NCBI RefSeq assembly: GCF_965638725.1
Contig: NC_134962.1
Coordinates: 7,261,501-7,325,500 of the forward strand
Source of the DNA: Aptenodytes patagonicus
Lineage: Eukaryota > Chordata > Aves > Sphenisciformes > Spheniscidae
Reading direction: 5' to 3'
Length of the DNA: 64,000 bases
Shown: piece by piece, positions 39,601 to 48,390 of the stretch
Layout of the letters: the number at the start of each line of letters is the position of its first letter
Numbering within the stretch: position 1 is the first letter of the stretch
The notes under the pieces: model-generated
Databases searched by the model: none
What the model was told of the DNA's origin: nothing
Seen by the model: the letters and a program-made list of their open reading frames with translations, nothing else
Translations under genes and position numbers: made by a program

Positions 39601-41252
39601 AGGGGAATATTTGATCTGGAAATGTGTTGTAGGTAGCCATGGAAATCATGTTGCAGATAAAACAAAAATCCACAGGCCTACCTTTATGATTTAATATTCT
39701 GCTTATAAAATCAATAATGACCTTGGCATGTGACACTTCTATGGAATGAACAATAAATTGGGGGTAACTGCCTGTGGTATAGCTGTGGGCTATCAACTTC
39801 TCACAGATGGTCATTAGCTCCAGGAAATGCCCCTCTCATTACTGTTTAACTGATGGTACGCCATGGGCGAGTGGTGAGGCATGCCAAAGATCAAGGGCTT
39901 GGAGCACCCAGGAGGTGCAATTAGGAACACAACAGGCAAAACTATTAATCAGATGTCACTGGTTAATGTCAAAGTTTTTGTGACAGGATTATATGAGTGG
40001 TTTCTTTTACTGTGTTTCTGATTTCCAGGCAGAGGATTTGCTCCTAAGAACATGTTAGATGATGTCCAGGTGAACATGTTTAGATAATGACAGATACCAG
40101 TCCAAACCTTTCCATATATTTCAGTTGCAATCTGAAATACTGAAATACAACTACATTGCTCTTCAGCCTTGGGAGAGCTGTATCCCCCAATTACGGAGTA
40201 CCTCTCAATTACAGCCAAGATAAGAACTTGTAGCAACACAAGACGCCTTTTTAAACTTTTTGATGAAGCCTTTGGAGCATGTTCTCTAGATTTGTTCTGC
40301 TCAATTAAAAAGCCGTTGCAGGCAGAGTTATGTTCTTTAACTTATTGATCCCATTAAGGAGGAATCTTTGAAAATTATGACAAGCCTCTTGAATTAAAGC
40401 TTAGCAACAGATTTAATATCAAAAATCCTTTCCTGTCCTAGAACTGGAGAACCTATGTGGAAGTGATTTTAGTTAATGCAGGAATACCTCTCCTAGTACT
40501 GAACTTTGTAGTATGACTGCCTTTCACCTCTTGTTTTATAGCGAAGTAGACATGATGACAATATTGTTCACGTCTTTTTCAAAAACTTTCCATCCGTTCA
40601 CCTTTTTCAGGTGAAGGAAAGAAGAGAACAGGGGAAGGTGGCTCTTTGATAAATTACTTTTTCTCCCAAAAACGTTTGCTTCCCTATGAATATTTTTGTT
40701 TGTTTGCAAAGCAAAATGACAGAAAAGGAAAGCTTTTTGGCTTGAACATGCTGCTACCATGCCCACCATGGAATATAACCCCTTTCTCTAAAGTACACAT
40801 TTTCATTTACGAATGGGTTCATCCACAAACTGCAGAGCAAGGAAGCTTCATGATTTACTGTTTTTTCTCCTCTTCAGCTGAAGATCTATAGTCCAGCCAG
40901 AGAGACAGGGTTATACAGAAACCCAGGTTACTGAGGTAATTCAGTGACAACTCCTGGGGCCACTTTTACCTGAGACGTTTTGGATCTCAGCTTGCTGGAG
41001 ATTTTAGCCAGCTCTAAGTTTTCTAATTATTATTATTAGAAGGTATTTAACTTTTCTCTTGCTCTTTTAATTTCATTAAGATCCTGGACATGGTTTAGAT
41101 TACTTGGATATACTAATGTTAAATATTCTTCTCTTTCAAATGTACAGGTAAAATTTGGGGAGCCGCAAGACCTAGACTCTCAGGAACTATTTGGATGGAT
41201 ATCTTCATTCATTAGTGAGTTTAGGAAGGCCTGTGCTGAAGTCATGCCATAA
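12587..41252 (+). CDS. Pleckstrin homology domain-containing formin (PHCF), 5' incomplete
   Basis: This is an actin filament nucleator and elongator of the formin family. Sixteen exons at 12587-12691, 14648-14734, 16700-16873, 18385-18533, 20748-20924, 21540-21966, 22154-22316, 25452-25563, 29480-29570, 30138-30224, 32380-32532, 34123-34252, 34388-34420, 36169-36272, 37486-37569 and 41148-41252 join in consistent phase into 726 residues plus TAA. Counting from the first visible residue: PH1 about 47-135, PH2 about 152-262, a weak FH1 about 320-352, FH2 about 358-715. FH2 hallmarks are lasso tryptophans W366 and W379, I429 in NIFLKSF (matching the actin-contact isoleucine of mDia1), and GNHLN at 553-557 followed by a KGFRLSSL block. 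Tandem PH domains suggest recruitment to phosphoinositide membranes (inference). Subtype assignment rests on PH plus FH2 architecture; no placental formin has it. No GBD/FH3 region is seen before PH1 and no DAD after FH2. The initiating exon is not identified. Confidence 0.92.
14648..14734 (+). CDS. PHCF exon b: start of PH domain 1
   Basis: 87 nt, phase 0/0, acceptor gtttttcag, donor gtaact. It encodes the first PH strands (FNFSIYKYKHYRWQKRILQ); the KYKHYRWQKR pattern is the basic strand 1-strand 2 region that in other PH domains can contact phosphoinositides. Confidence 0.88.
16700..16873 (+). CDS. PHCF exon c: core of PH domain 1
   Basis: 174 nt, phase 0/0, acceptor ctattccag, donor gtaagt. 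It encodes 58 residues with typical PH strand alternation: IDFNTKTIFNIE, a KKQFPFSQVKACE strand, RRRFSIVFHG, and YELEAVSLDDKRK leading into the C-terminal helix. Confidence 0.92.
18385..18533 (+). CDS. PHCF exon d: PH1 helix and start of PH2
   Basis: 149 nt, starts phase 0 after ttattatatag and ends after two bases of a Lys codon at donor gtacga. It encodes ITYLLSRVIQSNSY (PH1 C-terminal helix), a short linker with three cysteines in its vicinity, and VIHEGLLDLQ...TEWVK (first PH2 strands). I found it because the flanking exons were out of phase without it. Both junctions then restore the frame (K|YLVQLREGEL), and the PH pattern continues across them. Confidence 0.85.
19551..19574. repeat. 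T24 homopolymer in intron d-e
   Basis: 24 consecutive T, a poly-T slippage tract or the antisense tail of an unidentified retroposon. No neighbouring element body is recognisable. Confidence 0.85.
20748..20924 (+). CDS. PHCF exon e: core of PH domain 2
   Basis: 177 nt, entering on the third base of a codon and leaving after two bases, acceptor gtccttcag, donor gtaagt. It encodes YLVQLREGELTLYCIGL, a polar loop containing TADPVTNTINLSGG, and CSTFSVQTKEHNYL. The K-YLVQLREGEL pattern is the classic second and third strand signature of a PH domain. Confidence 0.9.
21540..21966 (+). CDS. PHCF exon f: PH2 helix, FH1-like linker, FH2 lasso
   Basis: 427 nt, the largest exon; acceptor aaatttcag, donor gtgagg, ending phase 0. 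It opens with the end of PH2, including the invariant helix tryptophan (NEWVSLIERY, W253). A Ser/Pro/Glu-rich linker follows with only short proline groups (PSLPLP, PPAPPAFPQP). The exon ends at the FH2 start (KRTKAFHWDVVPCDK), where W366 is the first lasso tryptophan. Confidence 0.93.
22154..22316 (+). CDS. PHCF exon g: FH2 lasso and linker
   Basis: 163 nt, phase 0 in and phase 1 out, acceptor atttttag, donor gtaagt. It encodes IQKSVWGS (second lasso tryptophan W379), a Cys/Lys-rich linker (CDPCKKKIDVSRLCDQF), and LDRKVAHNF leading into the FH2 knob. Confidence 0.9.
25452..25563 (+). CDS. PHCF exon h: FH2 knob
   Basis: 112 nt, acceptor cctccag, donor gtaatc. It encodes NIFLKSFRIKPSELKEKL followed by GGLTDEQITALRR. 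The NIFLKSFR block aligns with the mDia1 segment carrying the actin-binding isoleucine 845. Confidence 0.93.
26948..26981. repeat. (AAT)n(GAT)n compound microsatellite
   Basis: Trinucleotide repeat that switches from AAT units to GAT units, located in the formin intron between exons h and i. Confidence 0.85.
29480..29570 (+). CDS. PHCF exon i: FH2 helices
   Basis: 91 nt, acceptor gatttacag, donor gtaaga. Its first base completes the Arg codon of the previous exon. It encodes YMPTPKDAERYQSFKG and SELHVVDQFMLE, matching the conserved 'P..E......f' and 'L...eqF' FH2 segments. Confidence 0.93.
29938..29953. promoter_or_regulatory. Palindromic double octamer (POU-type) site
   Basis: The sequence ATTTGCATATGCAAAT is a perfect 16-bp palindrome made of two overlapping octamer half-matches around a TGCATATGCA core, close to the known MORE-type POU dimer element. 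It lies in the intron between exons i and j. Function is inferred from motif only. Confidence 0.4.
30138..30224 (+). CDS. PHCF exon j: FH2 helices
   Basis: 87 nt, phase 0/0, acceptor ctatgcag, donor gtaagt. It encodes MCKIPHLGQRLDLLL and RELPVSIRDLEP, aligning without gaps to the mDia1 VPRLRPRL segment. The next exon continues with correct spacing to GNxxN, so no exon is missing between them. Confidence 0.92.
30689..30706. repeat. Poly-A tract in intron j-k
   Basis: An A homopolymer of about 16 bases followed by GAGAAAAA. No element body was recognised. Confidence 0.7.
32380..32532 (+). CDS. PHCF exon k: FH2 GN-x-x-N block
   Basis: 153 nt, phase 0/0, acceptor gtgtttcag, donor gtgagt. It encodes LINQKIQASKQLQSSQKF, the signature LAIGNHLNE, and AGKEKAKGFRLSSLTK. 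This is the most conserved FH2 block and, with the lasso, makes the identification secure. Confidence 0.96.
34123..34252 (+). CDS. PHCF exon l: FH2 actin-contact strand and helix
   Basis: 130 nt, phase 0 in and phase 1 out, acceptor tatttgcag, donor gtgaga. It encodes LPLLRGKERTFTLLHALVEQ and EPDLAKFSQELTEFEAVPD. By spacing to the TLL motif, R580 occupies the position of the actin-contact lysine (mDia1 K994, Bni1 K1601). Confidence 0.93.
34388..34420 (+). CDS. PHCF exon m: 33-nt microexon
   Basis: 33 nt, acceptor ccctttccag, donor gtatgt, phase 1 at both ends. It adds ASMKGLSAEVD between exons l and n, at the place where other FH2 domains have a 'vekAsrvs...l' helix, so it looks constitutive. 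Because it is phase-symmetric, skipping would keep the frame. Confidence 0.85.
36169..36272 (+). CDS. PHCF exon n: FH2 coiled-coil region
   Basis: 104 nt, entering in phase 1, leaving in phase 0, acceptor tttgttag, donor gtaaca. It encodes VLKKELENVIQCRRLIKPKTIKAIPQE and FCKELK, a long basic amphipathic helix of the FH2 C-terminal part. Confidence 0.88.
37486..37569 (+). CDS. PHCF exon o: FH2 C-terminal helix
   Basis: 84 nt, phase 0/0, acceptor atttacag-type (tattacag), donor gtacat, which is a weak match to consensus. It encodes DLIQKYEGDLSQLSKRCDEM and KKLYSNLL, the helix feeding the FH2 post domain. Confidence 0.9.
38531..38575. repeat. GT-rich / poly-T low-complexity tract
   Basis: T runs interrupted by GG (for example tttttttttggtggtttttt) in the last formin intron. 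Confidence 0.75.
41148..41252 (+). CDS. PHCF exon p: terminal coding exon
   Basis: 105 nt including TAA at 41250-41252, acceptor tgtacag. It encodes VKFGEPQDLDSQELFGWISSF and ISEFRKACAEVMP. FGE.....E.FG....F...F..A is the usual end of FH2 domains. The protein stops almost at once, with no DAD-like or long tail. Confidence 0.93.
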   Translation, partial: VKFGEPQDLDSQELFGWISSFISEFRKACAEVMP

Positions 41253-41860
41253 GGACAACACAAATCGTATAAAGAGGTGAGGGAAAGAGAAGTCCAGGAA
41301 ACAATTTTAAGTTAATTGGTTTGAAAGTTTCTCTACTAATAAGTAGTACATAGACAGTGTATAGTCTGTACAGCAGTATACCTTGATTTTAAGAGATATT
41401 CAATTTATAATGTGTAATTTGTAAGTGGTATTTGACCTGTAGGATGACAGATCACTTATGAGCCTCTCCCTCGTCTTTTCTGATGTACGTGCTTTTGTAC
41501 TTTGAGATGCCTGTATATTTAGAAAGGAGACACTTTTGATATTTTATAATTTCTCTTTTTAATGTTTTCCTTTGATACCCAGTCTTCTGACTGAGTTTTA
41601 ACTTTACTTTCAATGAATAAGTTCCTGTGTGGTGATCTAATTTTTAATTATTTTTGCTGTAGTTTTCTAAATAATACTTTACAAGTTTTAGAATGAAATG
41701 GGGAGCTGTTACCCACAGAGGAGAATATTTAGCAAAAATTCTTGTTTGTCTTTCTGCTATTAAAGCATTGCAGCCTTAGTATGTAATGGAGAAAGTGTCT
41801 CGCTGGGTGTTGCCCCCTCCCCCAAAGTAGTACAATAAAATAGTGCTTTTTATGGCTAAT
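41253..41860 (+). other. PHCF 3' UTR (probable)
   Basis: AT-rich sequence follows the stop codon. Candidate poly-A signals are ATTAAA at 41759-41764 and AATAAA at 41834-41839, the latter followed by a T-rich stretch. The end is an estimate. Confidence 0.55.
41834..41839 (+). terminator. Candidate poly-A signal AATAAA
   Basis: Canonical hexamer 582 bases past the formin stop codon, with TGCTTTTTATG-type downstream sequence. An ATTAAA variant at 41759-41764 is an alternative. Confidence 0.5.
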
Positions 41861-44800
41861 GTCATGTATTCAGGTAAAATACTATAGAAATTGATCAATA
41901 TGTGAGATTTGCATTGGCAGGAAGAGAAAAATATCAGAGAAGCAAACTAAAAACATGTCATAAGGCATCTAAGTAATGGATACTGGAGGTAATTATCCAT
42001 GGTTTTCAAAAGAGAAAATACTTCTGTTGCATTTGTTGGCTTTTACATATTTTTAAGTAGAATAATATCTGGAGTTCAAATATATGAGAAGAAAATGAGG
42101 CCTATATATGCAAAGCCAAAATGGATGTGTTTAACATTGAAAGCAGAAAATAGTTCTAAAAGGTCATTGATAAAATTTGGCATTTTCTCTACCAGTTTTG
42201 CAAACAGTGTTGTTTGAGAAAAGTGTATTACCTGACTTATTTTAGGTCTGACTGCCCAGGGCTCACAGTGTTTGGGCTTTGATAGAAACGTTGAACACTC
42301 TCCCTGACTTCAGTGCTAAAAGGAGTTAGGGCTAACCATCTGAAAGGCTTAGATGCACTTACATCTAAAAATTACATTATCACAACCCTCTCAGCTGGCA
42401 TATAAAATTTCTCTATATCCAGCATCTCATTTGCTGTTCTAGATGTGACCACTGCTGAACATTTAGGTATTTAGAGAAAGGTCCAGGAAAGAGCCCAGGC
42501 ACCCACCAGCTAGGTGCTGCAATACCTAGATTTTTAGTGCTGGTTGTGTCAGACAGTAAAGGACAATCACCAGGAATACAGAGACATGTGGACACTGTCT
42601 GGAAAGCAGAGATAAAAGAAGTCCAACATTTTTTTCTTGTCTTGGCCTCAGTGCTTTAAAGGGCATCGCAGGCTGCAGTTCCTGGGAGCTTACAGCTTCT
42701 GATGTGCCATGACTGGCAGCACACCTCTATGTGAAAAGGCAGAAAAGCGTTCCTGCAGCTAATGTGTCCATTACCAAAGGCAAGGGCTTCATTTCACATC
42801 AACCTCGATAAATCTGCTGAGGGAAGGGGATGCGGCTGAACCCCTGCCCTCCACAGGTGCTCCTGTTTGGAAGCTGAATCTGCTCCCAGGGGCACGTGCA
42901 CACAACTTCTGCTTCAAAGAAGTGAGCAGGGATCATAACTGCTCTTTTAAAATGATAGTTCTCACCTCTATTTTGGAGCCACCGAGGAAGTGGAATCCTG
43001 CCCTGAAGGATTCAAATCCTTATAAACCTCCTCTTAAAGGAATGCTCTGGCCAAAAGGTGTGCTAAGCAGGCAGCATCTCATTCCTGGCCAGTGAGCGAT
43101 AACTCCAGGGAAATGTTTTCAACAGGAGGTATCAGCTGTTAAGCAAAAACGATGAGCAAAGAAGCAACCGCTCTTCCAGCTTTGTGAGAAGCAAACCTGG
43201 CACCAGCTGTGAATGCCAATGGGCCTCACTGCTTAACTCCTCTGCCTTAAATCCACCCCTCATCTTAGAGGATGTCTAAAAAGATCTTTGAGGAAGAGGC
43301 TCAACGGACTATGTAGTTAGTATGCTCAATATCATCTTCCAGGCACCTACATATCATATATAGAAACCGTCTCACGTGAGGTAGAGGATGCCTGAAATAG
43401 AGCTCTGCATTGCAGCAGCAGCAAAGTACCCAGTGGGTCCCCTCGGCTTTGTACCGCCAGTGTTGCTGCCATCCGTAAGCTCTTGCATGTCTGCACTAAC
43501 AAAGTGCATCGGTTTGGCTTCTCCACAGTCTTGTCAGGACCATGCTTCCAGTTAAGAACGTGCGGTCATGTTTCTCAGAGGCAAAAGGAATAAAATAAAA
43601 AACTAATAGCAAAATTTAGTACCCCTGATACTTATTTTACAGAAAATTATTTACAGAAGCAAATAAAGGGATTTAATTTTATGGAAAACATGTTGGCTAT
43701 ATTTGCCTCAAGTCAGCATCAGAGCAGTGACATCTGGTTGACACTGAAGTCAGTGGCATCTATCTATGTACCAGGAGCTACAGCTTACATCACTCATTTC
43801 TGATCGAAAGAAGAAAATTGAAGTCCTTTTTAATTTCTTGCATCTCTATACCACAATCCCCTATACAGTGCATGTACGTGCACTGTAAACAACACTTGCA
43901 GTTTTTGATGTGCGTTGTTACTGCTCCAAAACCTGAACCATCTTCATTTATATGTGAATCATGTAAGATAATCCTGAATACAAGTGCCATTTCCATGGTA
44001 TCAAGAACCCTGCATTCCTGAACAGCATTCGTGATGGTCATGATAAGTTTCATGTTTTTCTACCATTACCTTAGCTCAGGAGTCCTGGGAAGTCTCTTTT
44101 AACTAAATAGTTTTTTCTCTTTTTTTTCCATGACTCACTTTTTTCCCCCTAGTCTTTTTTCTCTATTATTATATCTAACAGCTTGTACTTGTTTTATAGC
44201 TCAGCTGGCATGGCCTCTTCCAATTAAAAATATATTCTACACAGTAGTTGATATCTGTGTCTTTGTGTGAATATCCTGGAGCATTAATTTAAAAAATTGA
44301 TGTCCAAATACCTTCTTGGCAAGAAGTTCTAGCCCCTTCAGAGAGCACAAAGCTTTCCTATGGAGTGAGAGCTTACTGAGGAGACATGTTTCAATTTTCT
44401 CAAACAAGCTATTTCTTCAGTGCCTGTGAGTTTAAGACCTCCTGTTTTATATGTAAAAATAAATAAATAGACCTTGTTTCCTACCTCATTCTTTTTTCCC
44501 AAGTGTTATTTTGCATAAGGCTGGGTTTTTCATCTCTGAGTCAACTGTATTACTAAGTTTTAGTGGTATAAAGAATAATAGTTGCTACGCCTCAACATTT
44601 ATTTGGAATTATATAGACAAGCTCTAGGTCTCCGTGTGGATAATGTCTGTGGAATCCTTTCTTTGCAGCTGACAGTTTTATCCTGCAAACCTGTAGTCAT
44701 AAAGGTCAAAGTGTCAGGTGAGCCCTCTGTTTGTGGAAACTAATACAATTGGGAGCATGCCGACAAGTAGTAACCTGCAAGAACTGTAGTATTTTTACAT

Positions 44801-47800
44801 CTGGGTTATTTTTTTCCCTACAAAAACCACAAAGCTGACATTTGGCATATTATGAAATATGAAAGCTTAATGATGATGTGTTATAAGTAGTTCTGCTCAG
44901 TAAAATTAGTCTTAATATTCAGTTGTGTGAAGTAAGGCTGCAGGTCAAATGCTGTACTGATTTTTCTTTCATGACAGCTCAGCTAAGAACTGCTTGCTCC
45001 AGAAGGAAATAGAGATCTCTTTTGAAAGTTTGTTTCCTTAAAATGCACACTGCTGGTAGTATGTGCAGTACTTCAGCAAGAACAGGAAAGATAATTTCTG
45101 GATCTCATATTAAACATTAGTTTTCTCCAGCAAAAATGTGACTGAGAGAAGTCCTGCACTCCAGGATGGGAGCTCCCCATAGAAATCTGACTTCATCTGC
45201 CTGCTCCGTGACTCTGTGTATTCAAATCTGCCCCGAGAAATGCTGTAAGAAATGGACCTCATATAGGCACGGGTCACAGAATTGACTTGAACTCCCAGAG
45301 GGGCCAGTGTTACATGTGTACCAGCACTCACAAGGGTTTTCCAAGAATTGACAGTTTGAAATACAAATATCTTCCCCCAGAGGCAGAGATTTCCCAGAGT
45401 TTCCTCAAACCAAAAGAGCTGAGATTATCCAACATTAGACTCAATGGAAAAAATTTAACTTCCATAAATGGACAATTATTTCCTAGGACAGTGGCTGAAC
45501 GTTGCTTTCCATTTTTTTTTTTCCCCCTTTCCTATTTGAGCCACCAGATCACCAGGCAACAGGCAGGGTGCACCTGCTAATTTGTATAAATGAACAGTAA
45601 AGCAAAAATAGAAATCGTGGTCACTTGGAAGGTGTTCTGTGCACAAAAGCTTTGAAGTCACTTATGTATGCTGGTCTTCTAGTTTGAATTAATGCTTTTC
45701 AAATACAAACATCAATTGTAGGAAAGGAAAAAAATTGTGTTAGACAAAGTGAATAAAAACATGGGGACTCTAAAAGGGAACCTGTTGGGCACTCACTGTA
45801 CAACAACTAAAGCCTGAAAGTATTCTTAGAAAACACTCACTGCTTAAGAAGTTGCTGCTAATGATGACACAAAAGAACCACAAACAAATTTCAAGCTGCT
45901 CGCCTTAAAGAAGAATATATTAAAAAATTCAAACTGAGGGCTGCTTTGACGAAGCGCTGAGGTGCTCTGACTCAAACAGGGACTCAAAAAGCTCTTGGTG
46001 AGATCCTTCCCTGCATCACTCACAGAAGTTTTGCTGTGGATATTCACAGAACCAAGATTTCATTCCCTGATTTGAAAGACATTTTCAGACTGCCAAAATG
46101 CTCAACTATTAAGTTTTCTCATCAAACTAAACGCAAATATTTGTTTTTTCACTGTTGCTGCTCACTACCCAAGTAGAATGTACCAAAAGTTGAACCGTCT
46201 ACTTTATTCCCAGAGTAACAAAGAAAGGGAGAGCCTTTTAATGAAAACTCAAACTCAGACTCATGCAGGTATGAATACTTTGTGGAAAGAAGATTTTATT
46301 TAGCATTAACTTGACTATTTCACGTCACGGCGTATTACTGCAGCTGACATGATATGTCTAAGAAGCAGACTGCGCTTTCTTGGGTATACATGGAAATGAT
46401 TGCGGGGATTACTAAATGTGCTTAAGCCTTACGCTTGCTGCCTGTTTACCCAGGGATGAATTTTGCCCATTGAGAATATTTTAGTCAAGGACAGTCAGCA
46501 GTAATTAAACAACAGAAAACTACAAAGTAGGTAAATATTGCTTTAAGCTCATTTTACAAATAAGACATTTGAAACAAAAGGTTTCAGATGCAGATTTTAA
46601 ATCTCTGGATGCAATTTGAAAATGCTGCAATGTGTTTTGAAACATAAATAACTGACACTCTTTTGCTTGCACGAGGATAAATAACTGGTGATATATGCTA
46701 TGGTGACGTAATTTGCTCATGAGCATTGAACTAAAAAAAGAAAATAACCCCAAAGATTATTGTCCCTAAAGATCAAGTACTGATGAGCATATTCATACCA
46801 AAATTCTTCTTGTAGCTTTTAGAAATTTTCCTGAACAAGCTCTATAGGACTTGTCCTGAAATGATGTAATTATAAATAGAAAATTGCTCGACTCAATTTC
46901 AAAACAGGGACTTTTCTCAGCCAGTAAATAATTCCCAGATAATATCCCAAGTTGCTGTCATTAATGCTTAAATTGAAGTTTGTTATTTGGAATCCTGCCA
47001 TTTAAAACAATCTGATGTCTCACTTTGTTGTCAGGAATTAAGCTGATTAGGAAAATTAAAACCAACCAAAATCCTTTTGATTATGGATTTACCGAACTTG
47101 CCCCGCGAAAGGACAACCCGGCTGTGATGACTCTGCTCTCCAAGCTAAAGTACAGCTCTGGCTGCATTTGATGGAACAGCCATGCGGAGCCAGCCTGCAG
47201 CGTGCTGAGCTGACGGGCGCTCCTCTGGCTCTCGCAACTTCTCACTTAGAGGCACTGATTGTACCGTATCCATGCGGGTGTGCTGTGCAAAACAGACATT
47301 TCAGGGAATGAAATTTAGAAAACAGCTGTGATTCATTTCAATTGCTCCTGCCTCTTCCCCTTGCAGCTGTGCAAAAACCATCAAGTGTTATTGAGCTGCA
47401 CGTAGGATATGACTGTCTAGAGATTGGGACAGTCAGCTGGAAGGAGGAAACCTAAGTGCCAGTCACTATTTCAAGAAATGTTTGTATATTTTTTTATATG
47501 GAAAACTCATGGGTTAAAATAAAGAAACACCGTTGGTACAGAGGCCGGAGCTCACATCTCTCGCTCTTCAGGACAAGGCTGTGGGCTATAGACTGAGGAG
47601 CTAGAACCCCTGGAGCCTGATTTCTATGAACATGGTGAACACTTGGCTTTTTGGATCCAGTTCTGGGGACCAAATGCACAAAAGTTATGCAGAGCCTGTG
47701 TTTTAGGTGTGTAAATACTTTCTATCAATTTGTCTCTCCCTTTCTGCAAGCAGGAAGGCTGTTCTGACACCCTCCTCAAAGGGCTGGACTACATGCGAAA

Positions 47801-48241
47801 AACAGCTTCTGTGTTAAAGCTTTTTTATCTGAATCTTTTGAGACTCAGATAATTGCTTATTAGCATTCATCTTGATGAAGTCATCCTATGAAAAAACTTT
47901 GAACAGCCATAGAGAAAGCTCAACGCAATGCAGTCAGTGAAATTTTGTTATCTGCTGCAAGAGAGCCAATGTTTCAAGCTGAAAATCCCATAGATTGGGA
48001 TTGGCGTAAAGCTGGGAAGCAGGATACTGCACATTAAGAAATGAATTTTGAGATGGGAGTATCAGGGAAGGACACCTGTGTCAGGTATTTTGACTTCAGA
48101 GTGATTACTGAATACTATAATCTCTTCAGAAGTACTCAGTGTTTGGACATTTGTTTCATTTTCTTTCTGTTTTGCCTAGTATTTCTTTTATGTATTTTGG
48201 TGGCTTCATTAGAAAGAAGAAGGAGGAAAAAAAGGAGTTTT
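41861..48241. other. Intergenic DNA, no supported gene
   Basis: No recognisable exons and no obvious interspersed repeat. It contains a 24-bp inverted repeat at 43864-43887. The larger part is AT-rich, with slightly more GC around 42650-43550. Confidence 0.55.
43864..43887. repeat. Perfect inverted repeat, 9-bp arms
   Basis: The arms TACAGTGCA and TGCACTGTA flank TGTACG. It is a hairpin-capable or dimer-binding site of unknown role. Confidence 0.75.
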
Positions 48242-48390
48242 AGCAGAATCACAGAATGGTGGAGGCTGGAAGGCACCTCTGGAAGTCGTCTAGTCCGGAG
48301 CAGGGTGCCCAAGACCATGTCCAGTGTGTTTTTGAGTATCTCTGATTATGGAGAAGATGGAGATTTCACAATTTGTTGGCGAGTTTAACA
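48242..48390 (-). mobile_element. CR1 LINE 3'-end fragment (avian type)
   Basis: On the plus strand it reads as the reverse complement of a CR1 3' end: 'cagaatcacagaatggt', 'ggctggaaggcacctctgga', 'cgtctagtcc', then 'gcccaagaccatgtccag', 'tttttgagtatctc' and 'atggagatttcacaa'. A stretch normally lying between the 'ctagtcc' and 'gcccaagacc' blocks is shortened, indicating an internal deletion. It is less diverged than the copy near 6 kb and is the strongest sign that the genome is avian. Confidence 0.9.
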
